From contig NZ_CP136759.1 in NCBI RefSeq assembly GCF_032931615.1, positions 2,046,001-2,110,000 on the forward strand: DNA of 64,000 nt. Direction: 5' to 3'. Positions 1 through 8,029 of this stretch are shown here, piece after piece. Source of the DNA: Palleronia sp. LCG004. Lineage in GTDB: Bacteria > Pseudomonadota > Alphaproteobacteria > Rhodobacterales > Rhodobacteraceae. Position 1 is the stretch's first letter; every line of letters starts with the position of its first letter. Below the pieces are notes generated by a model that did no database searches, was not told the DNA's origin, and saw only the letters and a program-made list of their open reading frames with translations. The translations under genes were made by a program, and so were the position numbers.

Positions 1-16
1 CCGGAACGAGACAGAC

Positions 17-931
17 ATGACGAGCGAACGCAGCTTCCTTTCCATCGGCGAATGCATGGTCGAACTCGCCCAGACCGGGTCCGACACCTATCGGCGCGGC
101 TTTGCGGGCGACACGTTCAACACCGCCTGGTACGCGCGCAGGCTCCTGCCCGACGAATGGCGCGTCTCCTACGGAAGCTGCATCGGCACCGACGCCGTGT
201 CCGAGGAGATGGCCGCCTTCATGGAGGCCGAGGGCATCGACACCACGACCCTGCGCCGCGTCCCCGACCGCAGCGTCGGGCTCTACATGATCTCGACCGA
301 AGGGGGCGAGCGCAGCTTCTCCTACTGGCGCTCGCAATCGGCCGCGCGGCTTCTGGCCGACGATTCGGGCTGGCTCGACGAGGTGCTGGGCAGCCGCGAC
401 TACGTCCACCTCTCGGGCATCACGCTCGCCATCCTTCCCGCCGCCCAGCGCAGCAACCTCTGCAACGCGCTCAAGCGCGCGCGCGAGGGCGGGACCTTCG
501 TCTCGTTCGACACCAATCTCAGGCCCCGCCTCTGGGAGGACGAAAAGACGATGCGGGAGGGCCTCACCATGGGGGCCGAGGCCGCCGATCTGGTCCTGCC
601 GAGCTTCGACGAGGAGACCGGGCTCTTCGGCGACCCGACCCCCGCCGACACGGTCGCGCGATACCGCGCGGGCGGCGCGCGCATGGTCGTCGTCAAGAAC
701 GGCGGCGAGGACGTGACGCTCTGGTCGGCGGACGGCACCGACACGGCGCTGTCGCCCGAGCGCGTCGCCGATCCGGTCGACACCACCGCCGCCGGCGACA
801 GCTTCGCGGCTGCGGTGCTGGCCGGGCTCGCCACCGGCAAATCGCTCGAGGACGCGGTCGCCGTGGCGATGATCCTCTCGGCCAAGGTCATCCGCAGCCA
901 CGGCGCGCTCGCCCCGGCGATCTTCGACTGA
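17..931 (+). CDS. kdgK: PfkB-family sugar kinase, probably 2-keto-3-deoxygluconate kinase
   Basis: A 304-residue ribokinase/PfkB-fold kinase that would phosphorylate a sugar or sugar acid in the cytoplasm. The N-terminal GECMVEL strand and GDTFNTA segment match the KdgK subgroup, and the catalytic signature DTTAAGDSF lies at 255-263, with Asp261 as the base; Ala replaces the first Gly of the usual DTxGAGD. If KdgK, it makes KDPG for the Entner-Doudoroff lower branch. It heads a plus-strand sugar-acid locus followed by dehydrogenase, UxaA-type dehydratase and isomerase genes, and the dehydratase could supply a 2-keto-3-deoxy acid substrate. Only 16 bases upstream are visible, so its promoter cannot be judged. 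Another sugar kinase specificity is possible. Confidence 0.75.
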   Translation: MTSERSFLSIGECMVELAQTGSDTYRRGFAGDTFNTAWYARRLLPDEWRVSYGSCIGTDAVSEEMAAFMEAEGIDTTTLRRVPDRSVGLYMISTEGGERSFSYWRSQSAARLLADDSGWLDEVLGSRDYVHLSGITLAILPAAQRSNLCNALKRAREGGTFVSFDTNLRPRLWEDEKTMREGLTMGAEAADLVLPSFDEETGLFGDPTPADTVARYRAGGARMVVVKNGGEDVTLWSADGTDTALSPERVADPVDTTAAGDSFAAAVLAGLATGKSLEDAVAVAMILSAKVIRSHGALAPAIFD

Positions 932-959
932 GCGCGGGGGGCACCGGCGGGGTTTCCCC

Positions 960-996
960 TTGAAACTCCGCGCCGTCCGCGCTTTGGTATACCAAA
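960..996 (+). promoter_or_regulatory. Putative GntR operator and promoter before the LtnD-like gene
   Basis: The perfect palindrome TTTGGTATACCAAA occupies 983-996, 16 bp before the ATG at 1012. It shares the core TGGTATACCA with two sites between the divergent GntR and dctP genes (5901-5916, 5957-5970). A TTGAAA hexamer at 960-965 ends 17 bp before the palindrome, so the palindrome would overlap the -10 position and a bound repressor would block RNA polymerase. The palindrome is seen directly; the regulator assignment and the promoter are inferences. Confidence 0.6.
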
Positions 997-1011
997 CCGG
1001 GAGGATTGGGA

Positions 1012-1911
1012 ATGAGCAAGCAGACAGCCGCCGTGATCGGCCTCGGCTCCATGGGCTACGGCGTGGCGTCGTCGCTCCTGCGGGGCGGACATGCGGTGCA
1101 CGGTTTCGACATCAACGAGGCGAGCGTCACGCGCTTTCGCGACGCGGGCGGGGCCGATGGCGGCATGGATGCGGTCGCCTCCGGTCTCGACGTGGTCCTG
1201 ACCGTGGTCATCAACGCGGCCCAGACCGAGGACGTGCTCTTCGGCGAGGGCGGGATCGTGCCTCATCTGGCCCCCGGCACCGTCATCGTCTCCTGCGCGA
1301 CCGTCGCGCCCGATTTCGCCCGCGAGATGGAGGCCCGCTGCACCGAGGCCGGGCTCCTCTATCTCGACGCGCCGATCTCCGGCGGCCCCGAGCGCAGCGC
1401 GCGCGGAGAGCTGTCGGTCCTGGCCTCGGGCCATCCCGACGCCTTCGCCAAGGCGCGCCCCTGCCTCGACGCGATGGCCTCGCAGGTCTACGAACTCGGT
1501 GACGAGGCCGGCCCCGGATCGGCCATGAAGGCGATCAACCAGCTCCTCGTCGGCGTCAACCTCGCCGCGATGGCCGAGGCGATGACCTTCGGCATGACCC
1601 AGGGCGTCAGCCCCGAGAAATTCGCCGAGATCATCCCCCAATGCGCGGGAACGAGCTGGGTGCTCGAGAACCGCGCACCGCATGTGGTCGAGGGCGATTA
1701 CACGCCGAAATCGGCCGTCGACATCTGGCCCAAGGATCTCGGCATCGTGCTCGACACGGCGCATGCGTCGAAGTTCAGCGCGCCATTGACCGCCGCGGCG
1801 CTCCAGCAATGGGTGGCGGCGCAGGGCCAGGGCCTCGGCCGCGAGGACGACGCCGCGCTCATCAAGGTCTATGCCCGCAATGCGGGTCTCGACCTTCCGC
1901 AGAAAAAATGA
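1012..1911 (+). CDS. ltnD: NAD-dependent beta-hydroxyacid dehydrogenase, L-threonate dehydrogenase-like
   Basis: A 299-residue member of the 3-hydroxyisobutyrate/6-phosphogluconate dehydrogenase family. The Rossmann motif GLGSMG is at 10-15, the substrate-binding SGG sits near 123-125, and the catalytic lysine is Lys173 in the AMKAINQ segment. The start is the ATG at 1012, with GGGAGG about 7 bases upstream; an in-frame TTG at 1006 is less likely. LtnD enzymes oxidise L-threonate to 2-oxo-tetronate, and the OtnI-like gene two genes downstream fits that, but no OtnK kinase or OtnC aldolase is present in the window. The actual substrate could therefore be another aldonate or tartronate-semialdehyde-like compound. 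The TGGTATACCA operator lies just upstream. Confidence 0.72.
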   Translation: MSKQTAAVIGLGSMGYGVASSLLRGGHAVHGFDINEASVTRFRDAGGADGGMDAVASGLDVVLTVVINAAQTEDVLFGEGGIVPHLAPGTVIVSCATVAPDFAREMEARCTEAGLLYLDAPISGGPERSARGELSVLASGHPDAFAKARPCLDAMASQVYELGDEAGPGSAMKAINQLLVGVNLAAMAEAMTFGMTQGVSPEKFAEIIPQCAGTSWVLENRAPHVVEGDYTPKSAVDIWPKDLGIVLDTAHASKFSAPLTAAALQQWVAAQGQGLGREDDAALIKVYARNAGLDLPQKK

Positions 1912-1966
1912 CCGATCCGGCCTGCCGGCACTGCCGGCACGCCCAGATGCAGAGGATGCAGGGATC

Positions 1967-3457
1967 ATGCAGACCGTAAGACTGTCTCCAGAGGACAACG
2001 TCGTCACCGCCATCGTGCCGCTCGAAGTCGGCCAGGAGGGGGCGACGACCCTCGTGCCGCGCGGCCACAAGATGGCGACCGTGGACATCGCCAAGGGCAC
2101 GCCCGTCCGCAAATACGCCCAGATCATCGGCTATGCCCACGAGGACATCCCGAAGGGCGCGCATGTGCACAGCCACAACCTCGACTTCCGCGCCGTCGAT
2201 CAGGAATACGAGTTCTCGACCAACCTCCGCCCGGTCGAACCCGCCAGGACGCAGGACACGTTCAGGGGCTTCCGCCGCTCGACGGGCCGCGTCGGCACGC
2301 GCAACCACATCGCGATCATCACCTCGGTCAATTGCTCGGCCACCGCCGCGCACAAGATCGCCGAGCACTTCACCGAAGAGCGTCTCGCCGAATATCCCAA
2401 TGTCGACGGGGTGACGGCCTTCGTGCACGGCACCGGCTGCGGCATGGGCGGCGACGGCACCGGCTTCGAGGCGCTGCAACGCGTGATGTGGGGCTTCGCG
2501 CGCAATCCCAACGTGGGCGGCGTGCTGATGGCGGGCCTCGGCTGCGAGATCATGCAGATCGACTGGCTGATCGAATCCTACGGGCTCGAGCCGGGGCCGC
2601 TCTTCCAGGCGATGAACATCCAGGACGTGGGCGGCCTCGCCAAATGCGTCGAGCTCGGCATCAAGAAGATCGAGGGCATGCTGCCCATCGTCAACGCCTT
2701 CGAGCGCGAGGAATGCCCCGCCTCCGAGCTGATGGTCGCCCTGCAATGCGGCGGATCGGATGCGTGGTCCGGCATCACCGCGAACCCCGCCGTGGGCCAT
2801 GCCTGCGATCTGCTGGTGGCCCAGGGCGGCACCGGCGTGCTGGCCGAGACGCCCGAGATCTACGGGGCCGAGCATCTCCTGACCGCGCGGGCCGTCGATC
2901 GCGAAGTGGGCGAAAAGCTCGTCGGCCTCATCCACTGGTGGGAGGATTACACCGCCCGCGCCAAGGGCTCGATGGACAACAACCCCTCCCCCGGCAACAA
3001 GCGCGGGGGCCTGACCACGATCCTCGAGAAATCGCTCGGTGCGGCGGCCAAGGGCGGCACGACCCCCCTCACCGGCGTCTACAAATATGCCGAGCCGGTC
3101 ACCGCCAGGGGGTTCACCTTCATGGACAGCCCCGGCTACGACCCGGCCAGCGTCACCGGACAGATCGCGTCGGGCTGCAACCTCGTCTGCTTCACGACGG
3201 GCCGCGGATCGGCCGCGGGCTACAAGCCATCACCCTCGATGAAGGTCGCGACCAACAGCGAGATGTACAATCGCATGGTCGACGACATGGACATCAACGC
3301 GGGCACGATCCTCGAGGGCAAGAAGTCGGTCGAGGAAGTCGGCCGCGAGATCTACGAGATGTGGCTCCGCATGGCATCGGGCGAGCAGAGCAAGTCGGAG
3401 CTTCAGGGGCTCGGGGATTACGAATTCGTGCCCTGGCAGATCGGTTGCACGATGTAG
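1967..3457 (+). CDS. uxaA: UxaA/GarD-family altronate/galactarate dehydratase
   Basis: A 496-residue fused UxaA-family dehydratase with an N-terminal SAF domain (about residues 10-75) and a C-terminal galactarate/altronate dehydratase domain. Conserved motifs include NCSAT at 122-126, HGTGCGMG at 154-161 and GCEIMQ near 200, which are typical iron-binding/active-site segments of the family. It removes water from an aldonate or aldarate to give a 2-keto-3-deoxy acid. The start is the ATG at 1967; a longer reading frame from 1871 runs through the preceding gene and is rejected. It lies in the same direction as the dehydrogenase and isomerase genes, likely one operon. The family acts on altronate, galactarate, sulfolactate or fuconate-like acids, so the exact substrate is open. 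Confidence 0.8.
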   Translation: MQTVRLSPEDNVVTAIVPLEVGQEGATTLVPRGHKMATVDIAKGTPVRKYAQIIGYAHEDIPKGAHVHSHNLDFRAVDQEYEFSTNLRPVEPARTQDTFRGFRRSTGRVGTRNHIAIITSVNCSATAAHKIAEHFTEERLAEYPNVDGVTAFVHGTGCGMGGDGTGFEALQRVMWGFARNPNVGGVLMAGLGCEIMQIDWLIESYGLEPGPLFQAMNIQDVGGLAKCVELGIKKIEGMLPIVNAFEREECPASELMVALQCGGSDAWSGITANPAVGHACDLLVAQGGTGVLAETPEIYGAEHLLTARAVDREVGEKLVGLIHWWEDYTARAKGSMDNNPSPGNKRGGLTTILEKSLGAAAKGGTTPLTGVYKYAEPVTARGFTFMDSPGYDPASVTGQIASGCNLVCFTTGRGSAAGYKPSPSMKVATNSEMYNRMVDDMDINAGTILEGKKSVEEVGREIYEMWLRMASGEQSKSELQGLGDYEFVPWQIGCTM

Positions 3458-3501
3458 GGCCCCGAGGGTCCGTCCCGTCCATCGGCAGAAGGAGCGTGAA
3501 A

Positions 3502-4260
3502 ATGAAGTTCTCGGCCAATCTCGGCTTTCTCTGGACCGATCGCGCCCTTCCCGACGCGATCCGCGCGGCCAGCGCCGCGGGCTTCGACGCGGTCGAACTG
3601 CACTGGCCCTACGAGACGGATCCGGCCGAGGTCAGATCCGCGCTCGACGAGACGGGCCTGCCCTGCCTCGGTCTGAACACGCCGCGCGGCGATACGGGCG
3701 CGGGCGAGAACGGCCTCTCGGCCCTGCCCGGCCGCGAGGGCGAGGCCCGCGCCGCGATCGAGCAGGCGCTCGACTACGCGGTCGCGATCGACGCGGCGAA
3801 CGTCCACGTCATGGCGGGCGTGGCCGAGGGCCCCGAGGCCGAGGCGGCCTTCATCGCGAACCTGCAATTCGCCGCCGCCCGCGCCGGTCGGCGCGGCATC
3901 CTGATCGAGCCGCTCAACCATTACGACGCGCCCGGCTATTTCCTGAACACCGCGACCCAGGCCGCCCGGATCGTCGAGACGGTCGGCGATCCGAACGTCA
4001 AGATCATGTTCGACTGCTACCACATCCAGCTGATGCAGGGCGATCTGACCCACCGGCTCCGCACGCTCCTGCCCGCGATCGGCCATATCCAGATCGCGTC
4101 CGTTCCCGACCGGGGCACCCCCGATCACGGCGAGTTAAATTATTCCTACATCTACGATCTGCTCGGGGAACTCGGCTGGCAAAGCCCCCTCGGGGCCGAA
4201 TACAAGGTCGCAACCCCCACCGACGAGACCCTCGACTGGCTGCGCGCCGCGCGCGGCTGA
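3502..4260 (+). CDS. otnI: Hydroxypyruvate isomerase-like TIM-barrel protein (OtnI/Hyi family)
   Basis: A 252-residue AP-endonuclease-2-type TIM barrel. Glu136 in the IEPLNHYDAPGYFLN stretch, Asp171 in FDCYHIQLMQGD and Glu211 in the HGELNY segment match the acidic metal ligands of hydroxypyruvate isomerase. OtnI relatives interconvert 2-oxo- and 3-oxo-tetronate, and Hyi interconverts hydroxypyruvate and tartronate semialdehyde. The start at 3502 has AGAAGGAG 8-10 bases upstream. It is the last gene of the plus-strand group that includes the LtnD-like and UxaA-like genes and is followed by a strong terminator at 4285-4313. Specificity cannot be decided from sequence. Confidence 0.75.
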   Translation: MKFSANLGFLWTDRALPDAIRAASAAGFDAVELHWPYETDPAEVRSALDETGLPCLGLNTPRGDTGAGENGLSALPGREGEARAAIEQALDYAVAIDAANVHVMAGVAEGPEAEAAFIANLQFAAARAGRRGILIEPLNHYDAPGYFLNTATQAARIVETVGDPNVKIMFDCYHIQLMQGDLTHRLRTLLPAIGHIQIASVPDRGTPDHGELNYSYIYDLLGELGWQSPLGAEYKVATPTDETLDWLRAARG

Positions 4261-4284
4261 GGTTTCGCGGCGAAACCTCGAAGT

Positions 4285-4313
4285 GGCCCCGGACCGCGAT
4301 CCGGGGCCTTTTT
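4285..4313 (+). terminator. Rho-independent terminator of the first sugar-acid operon
   Basis: A perfect 9-bp stem (4285-4293 with 4300-4308, 6-base loop) is followed by five T residues at 4309-4313. A smaller hairpin with a 9-bp stem (4259-4267 with 4271-4279) overlaps the stop codon of the isomerase gene just before it. It separates the plus-strand operon from the convergent FAH-family gene ending at 4318. Confidence 0.85.
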
Positions 4314-4317
4314 CCGT

Positions 4318-5163
4318 TCAGTCGGCGTTGGCCACGTCCTGGCGCTGATCGCCGAGGCCCTCGATGCTGACCTCCATCACGTCGCCGGATTTCAGCCAGA
4401 CCTGGGGGTTCATCCCCATGCCGACGCCCTCGGGCGTGCCGGTCGCGATGATGTCGCCCGGCATCAGCTGCATGAACTGGCTCATGTAGGAGACGATCTC
4501 GCGCACGGTGAAGATCATGTCCGAGGTGTTCGACTTCTGCATGACTTCGCCGTTGAGCTTGAGGCTCACGTCGAGTTTCTGCGGATCGGCCACCTCGTCG
4601 GCGGTCACGAGCCAGGGGCCCACGGGACCGAAGGTCGGGGCGGACTTGCCCTTGGTCCACTGGCCGCCACGCTCGGTCTGAAAGGCCCGTTCGCTGACAT
4701 CGTTAACCGTGCAGTAGCCGGCCACGTAGTCGAGCGCCTCGTCCTCGGAGACGTAGAGGCAGGGCTTGCCGATGACCACGCCGAGCTCGACCTCCCAGTC
4801 GGGCTTGGTCGAGTTGCGCGGAATGATGACCGTATCGTTCGGACCGCAGAGGGCGGAGCTGGTCTTGTTGAAGAGAATCGGCTCCTTCGGCTCGTCGGCA
4901 CCGGTTTCGGCGGCGTGCTTGGAGTAGTTGAGACCGACGCAGAAGAAGTTCGGCACCCATGCGAGGGGCGATCCGATGCGGCCGGGATCCGAGACGACGG
5001 GAAGGCTGTCGATGTCGATGCCGCGGATCTTTTCGAGCGCCTCGAGCGACACGCCCGGACCGGCCAGTTCGTCCACCTTGCCGCTCAGGTCGCGGACCTG
5101 ACCGTCGCCATCGAGGATCCCCGGCTTTTCCTGTCCCTTGGGCCCAAATCTCAGAAGCTTCAT
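4318..5163 (-). CDS. Fumarylacetoacetate hydrolase-family protein, diketo-deoxy-acid hydrolase-like
   Basis: A 281-residue single-domain FAH-fold hydrolase. The motif GLNYSKHAAE at 77-86, acidic metal ligands Glu124 and Glu126 in DWEVELG, Asp155 in the NDVSER segment, and TGTPEGVG at 241-248 are all present. This subgroup includes 2,4-diketo-3-deoxy-L-fuconate/rhamnonate hydrolases, which split the diketo acid to pyruvate plus a hydroxy acid, and enzymes often annotated ureidoglycolate lyase. The KDF-dehydrogenase-like SDR at 10733-11458 would make exactly that substrate. It lies upstream of nothing else on its strand but shares direction with the GntR gene 32 bp before it, likely one transcript. 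Start is ATG at 5163 with GGAAGGGAG upstream. Confidence 0.78.
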   Translation of the reverse strand: MKLLRFGPKGQEKPGILDGDGQVRDLSGKVDELAGPGVSLEALEKIRGIDIDSLPVVSDPGRIGSPLAWVPNFFCVGLNYSKHAAETGADEPKEPILFNKTSSALCGPNDTVIIPRNSTKPDWEVELGVVIGKPCLYVSEDEALDYVAGYCTVNDVSERAFQTERGGQWTKGKSAPTFGPVGPWLVTADEVADPQKLDVSLKLNGEVMQKSNTSDMIFTVREIVSYMSQFMQLMPGDIIATGTPEGVGMGMNPQVWLKSGDVMEVSIEGLGDQRQDVANAD

Positions 5164-5195
5164 GTTTCTCCCTTCCGGCCGCTCGGCCGATTGCT

Positions 5196-5846
5196 TCAGG
5201 TTTCTTCCAGCTCGAACACCTGCCGCATGTCTTCGGCCAGATGTCCGGTGTGGTCCTCGAGCGCCTTGTCGAGCGCCGCGTGATCGCGCCGCCGCAGCGC
5301 ATCGAGGATCGCCGCGTGCTGTTCGAGCACGACGGAGCGATTCTTGCGCCGGCGGGACGTGAGATATCGAATGCGCCAGAGCCGCGCCAGATAGGCGTGA
5401 TGCGTTTCGGCGAGCGCATGGTTGCGCGAGGCGACCGCGATCGCCTTGTGGAATTCCATGTCGTTCTCGAAGGAATCGAGCCGGTCGGCGGTGTAGAACT
5501 CGCGCTCCATCCGGTCCGCGATCTCGACGATCCGGTCGATATCCTCCTCGGTCGCGTTGCGGCAGGCGAGCTCGGCCGAGAGCTTTTCGAGGGCCTGCAG
5601 CACGACCAGCTGGTCGACGACCTCGTCGAAGGGCGGATCGGCGACGAGCGGACTGCGCGACAGGCGCAGGACCACCAGCCCCTCCTGCGCGAGGATGCGA
5701 ATCGCCTCGCGCATGGGCGTGCGGCTCACCCCCATCTCGAGCGCGGTGTCGCGCTCCTTGATGGGCGCGCCGGGCTTGAGCTTGCCGCGGAGGATGTCGC
5801 GGCGCAGCTCGGCCGCGATCTGCTTGGGCAAAGACTCGTCCGCCAT
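5196..5846 (-). CDS. GntR/FadR-family transcriptional regulator (FCD domain)
   Basis: A 216-residue regulator with an N-terminal winged helix (about 8-70, including the GVSRTPMREAIRIL recognition region) and a C-terminal all-helical FCD ligand-binding domain containing the conserved EFHKAI histidine. FCD regulators of this type respond to sugar acids or organic acids and usually repress. The gene is divergent from the TRAP transporter, and two perfect palindromes sharing TGGTATACCA lie in the shared intergenic region (5901-5916 and 5957-5970), with a third before the LtnD-like gene. I infer autoregulation and control of the whole locus. The ligand is unknown. Start is ATG at 5846, with a GGAAAGGCG upstream. 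Confidence 0.85.
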   Translation of the reverse strand: MADESLPKQIAAELRRDILRGKLKPGAPIKERDTALEMGVSRTPMREAIRILAQEGLVVLRLSRSPLVADPPFDEVVDQLVVLQALEKLSAELACRNATEEDIDRIVEIADRMEREFYTADRLDSFENDMEFHKAIAVASRNHALAETHHAYLARLWRIRYLTSRRRKNRSVVLEQHAAILDALRRRDHAALDKALEDHTGHLAEDMRQVFELEET

Positions 5847-5900
5847 TCCCGCGCCTTTCCGTCCTTGTGGAAACCGGGCCGCCCCCGCGGCCCTTTCCGA

Positions 5901-5916
5901 TTTTGGTATACCAAAA
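5901..5916. promoter_or_regulatory. Putative GntR operator 1 (divergent region)
   Basis: Perfect 16-bp palindrome TTTTGGTATACCAAAA, 55 bp upstream of the GntR start codon and immediately upstream of a candidate dctP promoter. The palindrome is read directly; FCD-type GntR proteins commonly bind TGGTnnACCA-like sites, so binding by the adjacent regulator is inferred. Confidence 0.7.
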
Positions 5917-5920
5917 AAGG

Positions 5921-5949
5921 TTGATTGTCGATCCGTCGTTCTCTAGCGT
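5921..5949 (+). promoter_or_regulatory. Candidate promoter of the TRAP operon
   Basis: TTGATT at 5921-5926 and TAGCGT at 5944-5949 are separated by 17 bp. The pair sits exactly between the two palindromic operators, and transcription would begin near 5956, at the edge of operator 2. The -10 element is weak (3 of 6 consensus bases), so this is a positional inference rather than a strong match. Confidence 0.35.
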
Positions 5950-5956
5950 CCTTTTC

Positions 5957-5970
5957 GATGGTATACCATC
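5957..5970. promoter_or_regulatory. Putative GntR operator 2 (divergent region)
   Basis: Perfect 14-bp palindrome GATGGTATACCATC, its centre 55 bp from the centre of operator 1. It would overlap the transcription start of the dctP promoter, the classical position for a repressor. It shares the inner 10 bases TGGTATACCA with the other two sites. Confidence 0.68.
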
Positions 5971-6041
5971 TCGGCCACGCGCGAATGTGCAGGTGCCATA
6001 ACGATGAGACGACAGCAAAGTCGCTCAGGGAGGAGACAAAG

Positions 6042-7121
6042 ATGACGACGACCAAGATGCTGCTTGGTGCCGCTGCCGGTGCCTTGATCGCGGGAACGGC
6101 CTCGGCCCAGGAGGTGACGCTCCGCATCCAGACCCATTACGCGACCGAAACCCCGAGCGGTCAGCTGATCGCCCAGTGGGTCGAGGACGTCCAGACGATG
6201 TCGGGCGGCGACATCGCGATCGAGATGTTCTATTCCTCGGCCGTGGTCGGCACGACCGAGACCTTCGACGCCGCGATCAACGGCATCCTCGATTGCGACG
6301 CGACGGGCGGTGCCTATCAGACCGGCAAGAACCCCGCCTTCCAGTTCGTGGGCGACATCATGGGCGGCTACGACACGCCCTGGCAGCAATACAGCTGGCT
6401 CTATTACGGCGGCGGCCTGGAGGCGGCGCAGGAACTCTACAACGCCAACGGGATGCAGCTGATCGGGTGGTCGATCTACGGGCAGGAATCGCTGTCCTCG
6501 GCCACGCCTCTCGAAGGGCCCGAGGACCTGCAGGGCTGGAAGTTCCGCTCGCCCCCGGGAATGGAGACCGAGATCTTCGAGGAGCTCGGCTCCTCGCCCA
6601 TCGTGATGGACTTCACCGAGATCTTCACCGCGCTCGAGACCGGGATCATCGACGGCACCGATGCGAGCGGCCTCGCCAACAACGTGGGCCTCGGCCTCTA
6701 TGACGTGGTCAAGCACGCGACCTTCCCCGGCTTCCACTCCATGCCGTCCGACCACCTCGCCTGCAACCAGCAGGTCTGGGAGGGGCTGACCGACCAGCAG
6801 CGCCGCATCATCGAGGTGGCGTGGCAGAAGCTGTCGTTCCAGATCGCGCTGACCTTCGAGAAGGCCAATGCCGAAGCGGCCGCCATGCTGCAGGAACAGG
6901 GCGTGACGCTCTATGACTGGTCCGACGAGGGTCGCGCGACCTTCCGCGAAGCCGCACAGGTCGCCTGGGAGGACTGGGGCAGCCGCTCGCCCGAGGCCGC
7001 GGCCCTGCTGGAAAGCCACAAGGCCTATCTCTCCGATCTCGGCCTGATCTCGAGCGACGACAGCTCGGGCGGCGAGAGCTCGGCCGAGGACGGCTCCTCC
7101 GGCGAGAGCACGGCCAACTGA
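6042..7121 (+). CDS. dctP: TRAP transporter periplasmic substrate-binding protein DctP
   Basis: A 359-residue periplasmic solute receptor with a signal peptide (residues 1-22, cleavage after ASA before QEVTL). The segment KFRSPPGMETEIFEELG contains the conserved Arg that binds the substrate carboxylate, and FTEIFTALETGIIDGTD is the typical DctP hinge signature, closest in look to the 2-oxoacid/TakP-like branch. It delivers an organic or sugar acid to the DctQM permease encoded next. The last 25 or so residues are an unusual Ser/Gly/Glu/Asp-rich tail, probably disordered. Start is ATG at 6042 with GGGAGGAG upstream. A hairpin after the gene may raise its expression over the permease genes. Confidence 0.92.
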   Translation: MTTTKMLLGAAAGALIAGTASAQEVTLRIQTHYATETPSGQLIAQWVEDVQTMSGGDIAIEMFYSSAVVGTTETFDAAINGILDCDATGGAYQTGKNPAFQFVGDIMGGYDTPWQQYSWLYYGGGLEAAQELYNANGMQLIGWSIYGQESLSSATPLEGPEDLQGWKFRSPPGMETEIFEELGSSPIVMDFTEIFTALETGIIDGTDASGLANNVGLGLYDVVKHATFPGFHSMPSDHLACNQQVWEGLTDQQRRIIEVAWQKLSFQIALTFEKANAEAAAMLQEQGVTLYDWSDEGRATFREAAQVAWEDWGSRSPEAAALLESHKAYLSDLGLISSDDSSGGESSAEDGSSGESTAN

Positions 7122-7156
7122 TCCCCGGGCGGGCGCGCGCGCCCGCTCCAGCATCG

Positions 7157-7184
7157 AGGCGGTCCCGAAAACGGGGCCGCCTTT
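7157..7184 (+). terminator. Intercistronic hairpin between dctP and dctQ
   Basis: An 11-bp stem with one G-T pair (7157-7167 with 7172-7182), AAAA loop, followed by TTT. A GC-only palindrome lies just before it around 7130-7146. Such hairpins after binding-protein genes usually attenuate read-through or stabilise the upstream mRNA, giving more receptor than permease. Confidence 0.6.
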
Positions 7185-7222
7185 CCAGGATTACGGATCC
7201 TTGAAACAAGGGGGGGAGGCCC

Positions 7223-8029
7223 ATGCACGGAAACAGCGTCTGGCTCGGGCGGGCGAGACAGCCCATCAAGTTACTGATGTTCGGCTTCATCGCCGTCTCG
7301 CTACTGCTCTACGCGTGGCTCGTCGTCAGCCGGTTCATCGATCCCAATGCCTATGGCATGTACGAGATGATCCGCCCGTCGGGCAAACCGCTCGTCCAGC
7401 TGAGCCTGTTCTGCTTTTCGGGCGCGGTGATCCTCGCGGCGATCTACCTGTCGGATTTCAACGGCGAGATCGAGCCGCAGCATACCGGCTTCTTCGACAT
7501 CCTGTCGCTCGTGCTCAGCCGCATCGCGATGATGATGATCGCCTTCATCGTCCTGGTGATGTTCTACGAGGTCGTCAGCCGCTACGTCTTCCTCGCGCCG
7601 ACGCTCTGGGCCAACGAATTGTCGCTCTGGGGGGCCGCCTTCGTGTTCCTGCTGTCTGGGCAATACGCGATGCAGCAGCGATGCCACATCCGCATTCCGG
7701 TCATCTACGACAGGATGCCGTTCTGGATGCGCAAGGTGTCCGACACGCTGTCGGTCCTGCTGATCTGCGCCTTCGTCCTCGCGCTCGTCTGGGGCGGCTA
7801 CAACGACGCCGCGACGCGCTTCGCGCGGATGGAGACCTTCGGCACCGCCTGGGATCCGCCCATCCCGGGCATCATCAAGCCCTTCCTCCTGCTCGCCATG
7901 GTTCTCGTGGCCCTCCAGTCGGTGTCGAACCTGATCGCCGACTGGAACAAGGAGAACGCCTACGAAGACCCCGAAGGCGTCGACGAGACCGAAATCGAGA
8001 ACATCAAGCGCACGCTGGAGGAAAGATAG
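7223..8029 (+). CDS. dctQ: TRAP transporter small permease DctQ, extended form
   Basis: A 268-residue inner-membrane protein. Hydrophobic segments are visible near residues 15-36, 57-80, 98-125, 130-150, 170-192 and 212-232, so about six membrane helices rather than the four of a usual 170-200-residue DctQ. The conserved region MFYEVVSRYVF...LWANELSLW is the DctQ core and starts at the third helix; the first two helices are an N-terminal addition. It partners with DctM, whose ATG follows its stop directly, and with DctP upstream. Start is ATG at 7223 after GGGGGAGG. The long form goes with the equally long DctM in this operon. Confidence 0.88.
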   Translation: MHGNSVWLGRARQPIKLLMFGFIAVSLLLYAWLVVSRFIDPNAYGMYEMIRPSGKPLVQLSLFCFSGAVILAAIYLSDFNGEIEPQHTGFFDILSLVLSRIAMMMIAFIVLVMFYEVVSRYVFLAPTLWANELSLWGAAFVFLLSGQYAMQQRCHIRIPVIYDRMPFWMRKVSDTLSVLLICAFVLALVWGGYNDAATRFARMETFGTAWDPPIPGIIKPFLLLAMVLVALQSVSNLIADWNKENAYEDPEGVDETEIENIKRTLEER

